Assembly (NCBI RefSeq): GCF_000416235.1
Contig: NZ_ATLO01000051.1
Coordinates: forward strand, 283,059-347,058
Direction of reading: 5' to 3'
From: Pseudomonas sp. CFII64
Lineage (GTDB): Bacteria; Pseudomonadota; Gammaproteobacteria; Pseudomonadales; Pseudomonadaceae
Length of the DNA: 64,000 nt
Below the pieces are notes generated by a model, which made no database searches, was not told the origin of the DNA, and was given only the letters and a program-made list of their open reading frames with translations. Both the position numbers and the translations under genes were made by a program. Shown here piece after piece: positions 60,842 through 64,000 of this stretch. The stretch's first letter is position 1. Each line of letters starts with the position of its first letter.

Positions 60842-60897
60842 AGACATAACCGCTCGTGCCTCCCTAGGGACGATGCGAATAGTGAGCGATTATGTCT
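60842..60897. promoter_or_regulatory. Large inverted repeat with central palindrome, probable activator site
   Basis: AGACATAACCGCTC (60842-60855) and GAGCGATTATGTCT (60884-60897) are inverted copies with one mismatch. TCCCTAGGGA, a perfect palindrome (60861-60870), lies near the centre. The site is about 80-135 bp upstream of the sigma54 promoter, the expected place for enhancer sites of the adjacent activator. Confidence 0.65.
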
Positions 60898-60993
60898 CAC
60901 CGACACCCGCTGACGGATTCAGCTTGAAGGGATCGGTCAAGCCGCCTTTAATGGCCATCAACAGAAAAATAAGATCCAACCTTCGGAGGTACC

Positions 60994-62862
60994 ATGTCCT
61001 CTGGTTTTTCGAAGACTCATGTGGAACACGTGAGTCGCGTATTGCGCACTGCCCAAAATGCACCGACCCTGCCGGTGCCCAATGCCATCCTCGATTCCTG
61101 GCGACGCTCGGTACAGCACTACAAGCTCGACCCGGGTTCATTACAGGGCCCGAGGGTTCTTGAGGCCCACCAAATCAATGAACACCGCCAGCGTGTCGAC
61201 GATTTCCTGCACCTGGCAGGTGATGAAATGTCACGGCTGCACACCCGAGTACGAGACGCCGATTACTGTGTGATGCTCACCGATACGCTGGGCTGTACCG
61301 TCGACTACCGGATCGAGTCGGCCTTGCGCGGCGAGTACCGCCGCTCCGGCATGGACGTCGGCACCTGCTGGTCGGAGAAGGAAGAAGGTACGACCGCTGT
61401 CAGCGCTGTGTTAATCGACAAACTGCCAGTCACCGTGCACAAGCTGGATCATTTCCGTGCAGCGTTCATCGGCAACACCTGCTCTGCGGCGCCGATATTT
61501 TCACCCAGCGGAGAGATCCTGGCGGTATTGGACGTCTCTTCGGTTCGTGCTCCGGATGACCGGCGCAGCCAGCATTTGATTCGGCAAATGGTCATTCAAA
61601 GCGCCACTGACCTCGAAAATGCCTACTTCATGTACAGCACCCAAGATCTGTGGGTGTTACGTGCTCACCCCCTGCCAGGTTATGTCGACAGCCAGCCTCA
61701 ATGCCTGTTCGCCTGGGACCGTGATGGTCGGATTGAAGCGCTCAACCCCGCCGCGCGGCGCCTGCTGTTGCAGCGCTGTGGCCGGATCCCCGCGCACATC
61801 GACGAAGCCTTTGCCTCAGCGCAGCTGCCCGCCGCCGGGGATGACAGCATCCACTATTTGCCCTCGATGGGGTTGCATGTGCGCCTCAAGGTACCTCGCC
61901 GGCCCATCAGCGCCCCCGTGGTCAGCCATCTGGGGTCAGCGCTCGACCCCAAGGTTGCGCAGGCGTTGGAGCTGGCGGTACGGGTCAAGGATCGTGGCCT
62001 GCCAGTGTTGATCCATGGTGAGACCGGTGCTGGCAAGGAACACTTTGCGTTGCAACTACATGCTGCCAGCAAGCGCCGTGACAAGCCCTTTGTTGCGGTG
62101 AACTGCGCGGCGATTCCCGAGAGCCTGATCGAAAGTGAGCTGTTCGGTTATGCCGCTGGTGCCTTTACCGGCGCCTCAACCAAAGGCATGCGTGGCTTGT
62201 TGCAACAAGCCGATGGCGGCACCTTGTTTCTCGATGAAATCGGCGACATGCCTTTAACACTGCAAACCCGTCTACTGCGGGTACTCAGCGAAGGTGAAGT
62301 GGCACCCTTGGGCGGTGCGCGCCCCCAGTCCATCGATATTCAAGTTATCTGCGCCAGCCACCGCGATATCGCCACGCTGGTAGAAACCGGTAGCTTTCGT
62401 GAAGACCTGTTTTTCCGCCTCAGCGGCGCACGCTTCGATATACCGCCGCTACGCGAACGCAAAGACAAACTGGCGTTGATCAACAAACTGTTGGGCGACG
62501 AATGCCAGCGCTCAGGCGAACGCCTTGAACTGAGCGAAGCTGCACTGGAAATGCTCTTGAATTACGGCTGGCCCGGCAACATGCGGCAACTGCACCACGT
62601 ACTGCGTTACGCGTGCGCCGTGTGTAAAGGCCAAGTGATCGGGGTGGATGATCTGCCGGTGACGCTCGGCGCGAGCGCGCCGGTAAAGGGCCAGGAGACC
62701 GTCAGCGGTAGCCCGGAACGCCAGGCATTGATCGACACGCTGGTGCGCAACCGCTGGAAACCCCTGCTTGCCGCTCAGGAGCTAGGCATCTCTCGCGCAA
62801 CCCTGTACCGCAAGGTCAACCTGCACGGCATCAAGATGCCGGGCAAAGGCTCATACGACTGA
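60994..62862 (+). CDS. AcoR-like sigma54-dependent activator (GAF + AAA+ + Fis HTH)
   Basis: This 622-residue enhancer-binding protein has an N-terminal AcoR-type region (NAILDSWRRSVQHYKL), a GAF domain (about 70-215), a short PAS-like segment (about 236-300) and an AAA+ domain. The latter has Walker A GETGAGKE (342-349) and intact GAFTGA (389-394). A Fis-type HTH ends the protein. AcoR-type activators sense small ketones or alcohols such as acetoin. It is divergent from the BVMO cluster and should drive it through the sigma54 promoter. Confidence 0.93.
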   Translation: MSSGFSKTHVEHVSRVLRTAQNAPTLPVPNAILDSWRRSVQHYKLDPGSLQGPRVLEAHQINEHRQRVDDFLHLAGDEMSRLHTRVRDADYCVMLTDTLGCTVDYRIESALRGEYRRSGMDVGTCWSEKEEGTTAVSAVLIDKLPVTVHKLDHFRAAFIGNTCSAAPIFSPSGEILAVLDVSSVRAPDDRRSQHLIRQMVIQSATDLENAYFMYSTQDLWVLRAHPLPGYVDSQPQCLFAWDRDGRIEALNPAARRLLLQRCGRIPAHIDEAFASAQLPAAGDDSIHYLPSMGLHVRLKVPRRPISAPVVSHLGSALDPKVAQALELAVRVKDRGLPVLIHGETGAGKEHFALQLHAASKRRDKPFVAVNCAAIPESLIESELFGYAAGAFTGASTKGMRGLLQQADGGTLFLDEIGDMPLTLQTRLLRVLSEGEVAPLGGARPQSIDIQVICASHRDIATLVETGSFREDLFFRLSGARFDIPPLRERKDKLALINKLLGDECQRSGERLELSEAALEMLLNYGWPGNMRQLHHVLRYACAVCKGQVIGVDDLPVTLGASAPVKGQETVSGSPERQALIDTLVRNRWKPLLAAQELGISRATLYRKVNLHGIKMPGKGSYD

Positions 62863-62888
62863 GGTTTACCAGACGCTACGGTCCAAAT

Positions 62889-62973
62889 GTGGGAGTGGGC
62901 TTGCTCGCGATAGCTTCACCGCGGTGTAGCGGATACACCGGGGCGCTTGCATCGCGAGCAAGCCCGCTCCCAC
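62889..62973. repeat. REPIN (paired REP elements)
   Basis: A GTGGGAGTGGGCTTGCTCGC arm and an inverted GCGAGCAAGCCCGCTCCCAC arm differ at one base over about 23 bp and are spaced by about 40 bp. This is a typical fluorescens-group REP pair between the activator gene and etfA. Confidence 0.88.
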
Positions 62974-63018
62974 CGTTGAACTGCCTTATAGCTGTAGCCT
63001 ATCAGGTTGCTCTTGGCC

Positions 63019-63948
63019 TTATAGGGCTTGTTGCAACGCGGGGACCGCTTCGAACAAGTCCGCCACCAGGCCGTAATCAGCTACCTGGAAGATCGGTGCT
63101 TCTTCGTCCTTGTTGATCGCAACGATCACCTTGGAGTCTTTCATGCCGGCCAGATGCTGGATCGCGCCAGAAATACCGACCGCGATGTACAACTGTGGCG
63201 CGACGATCTTGCCGGTCTGACCGACCTGCATGTCGTTGGGGACGAAACCTGCGTCGACCGCAGCGCGGGAAGCGCCTACAGCTGCGCCGAGCTTGTCCGC
63301 CAGAGCGTACAGATGCTTGAAGTTGTCACCGTTCTGCATGCCGCGACCGCCGGAAACGACGATTTTGGCAGCGGTCAATTCAGGACGATCAGACTTGGCC
63401 AGCTCTTCGCCGACAAAGCTTGATTTGCCTGCATCGTGAGCAGCGGAAACTGCTTCGACCGTAGCCGCACCACCTTCAGCGGCAACCGGATCGAAACCGG
63501 TGGAACGCACGGTGATGACTTTTACCGCTGCCGAGGACTGAACCGTCGCAATGGCATTACCGGCGTAGATCGGACGCTTGAAGGTGTCCGGCGATTCTAC
63601 CGAGATGATTTCGGAGATCTGATCCACATCCAGCTGCGCAGCAACGCGGGGCAGGATGTTTTTGCCGTTGGAAGTGGCCGCAGCCAGGATGTGGCTGTAA
63701 CCCGAGGCAAGCTCGACAACCAGCGGCGCGATGTTTTCCGGCAACTGGTGCGCGTAGGCAGCATTGTCAGCTGAAAGCACTTTGCTCACGCCAGCAATCT
63801 TTGCCGCGGCTTCAGCCACAGCGCCTGCGCCGAGACCAGCAACCAGCACGTGAATGTCGCCGCCGATTTTGGCCGCAGCAGCCACGGTATTCAGAGTGGC
63901 CGGAGCCAGCGTCGCGTTGTCGTGTTCTGCGATTACCAGAATAGTCAT
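63019..63948 (-). CDS. etfA: Electron transfer flavoprotein, alpha subunit
   Basis: The 309-residue protein has the FAD-binding C-terminal domain of ETF-alpha (VVSGGRGM, PQLYIAVGISGAIQHLAG and VAINKDEEAPIFQVADYGLV) and an N-terminal alpha/beta domain. It forms the ETF dimer with EtfB and passes electrons from acyl-CoA and other dehydrogenases to ETF-ubiquinone oxidoreductase. Its start comes 15 bases after the etfB stop with GGAGA upstream. Confidence 0.97.
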   Translation of the reverse strand: MTILVIAEHDNATLAPATLNTVAAAAKIGGDIHVLVAGLGAGAVAEAAAKIAGVSKVLSADNAAYAHQLPENIAPLVVELASGYSHILAAATSNGKNILPRVAAQLDVDQISEIISVESPDTFKRPIYAGNAIATVQSSAAVKVITVRSTGFDPVAAEGGAATVEAVSAAHDAGKSSFVGEELAKSDRPELTAAKIVVSGGRGMQNGDNFKHLYALADKLGAAVGASRAAVDAGFVPNDMQVGQTGKIVAPQLYIAVGISGAIQHLAGMKDSKVIVAINKDEEAPIFQVADYGLVADLFEAVPALQQAL

Positions 63949-63963
63949 TTCAGGCTCTCCAAT

Positions 63964-64000
63964 TCAAAGCACCTTCGCTTCGTTTTTCAGTTTCTCGACC
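63964..64000 (-). CDS. etfB: Electron transfer flavoprotein, beta subunit (3' end)
   Basis: Only the last twelve codons are in the window (VEKLKNEAKVL then stop), a standard EtfB C-terminus. The rest of the gene continues beyond the right edge. It is co-transcribed with etfA. Confidence 0.85.
   Translation of the reverse strand, partial: VEKLKNEAKVL

Noticed and set aside
1..64000. CRISPR arrays, tRNA, rRNA and riboswitches
   Set aside because: None seen: no regularly spaced repeats, no cloverleaf with a recognisable TTCGAATC arm, and no known riboswitch core, judging by eye only.

Overview
The window reads as chromosome of a fluorescens-type Pseudomonas. The evidence is GC-rich coding, REP elements of the GTGGGAGCGAGCTTGCTCGCGA type, siaABCD, a Nit1C cluster and many short translationally coupled operons. 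No tRNA or rRNA was recognised. Most starts were set from Shine-Dalgarno spacing and family alignment from memory; no database search was possible.

0-13.5 kb: the left edge cuts the end of a NADAR-type (DarT1-associated) antitoxin. Then come two GlxA-type (DJ-1/PfpI + AraC) regulators, an exported M20 amidohydrolase, an SDR divergent from a LysR regulator, a hydrolase fossil, a cyanamide-hydratase-like HD protein, two HxlR regulators, an NmrA-like reductase, and a sensor block of three periplasmic solute-binding proteins around a membrane diguanylate cyclase.

13.5-30.5 kb: a five-gene coupled operon (ugd, UDP-sugar 4-epimerase, GT2, LAB_N, ArnT-like) looks like a polyprenyl-phosphate-hexuronate pathway for lipid A or LPS decoration. 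Divergent from it is siaABCD, a phosphatase/kinase/phosphoprotein/diguanylate-cyclase switch whose SiaA is soluble with a CBS-like sensor. Then follow a peptide-type ABC transporter, an EamA exporter, an rcnR-rcnA-type nickel/cobalt efflux unit with a perfect G-tract operator, and an SDR.

30.6-38.7 kb: the complete seven-gene Nit1C cluster (nitBCDEFGH; cyanide assimilation, cyanotrophy) is divergent from a PAS-PAS sigma54 activator. Three matching palindromes and a sigma54 promoter lie between them.

38.7-53.2 kb: a DUF411 protein is followed by a decayed accessory island. It holds two ruined tyrosine integrases, each facing a HAD/Swiss-army-knife gene (one intact, one degraded), an XRE/unknown divergent pair, an unfamiliar coupled cassette (480-aa protein, 51-aa protein, dTMP-kinase-like NTPase), an inverted-repeat element, an AbrB-like protein, an inositol-monophosphatase-like protein, tandem IS66 scars, a truncated DUF815 ATPase, and a NimR-like regulator pseudogene beside an intact CynX/NimT transporter.

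53.2-64 kb: a catabolic cluster (SDR, Baeyer-Villiger monooxygenase, aldehyde dehydrogenase, OprB porin, SDR, GldA-like dehydrogenase) reads away from an AcoR-like sigma54 activator, with a sigma54 promoter and a large inverted repeat between them. A REPIN and etfA with the end of etfB close the window.
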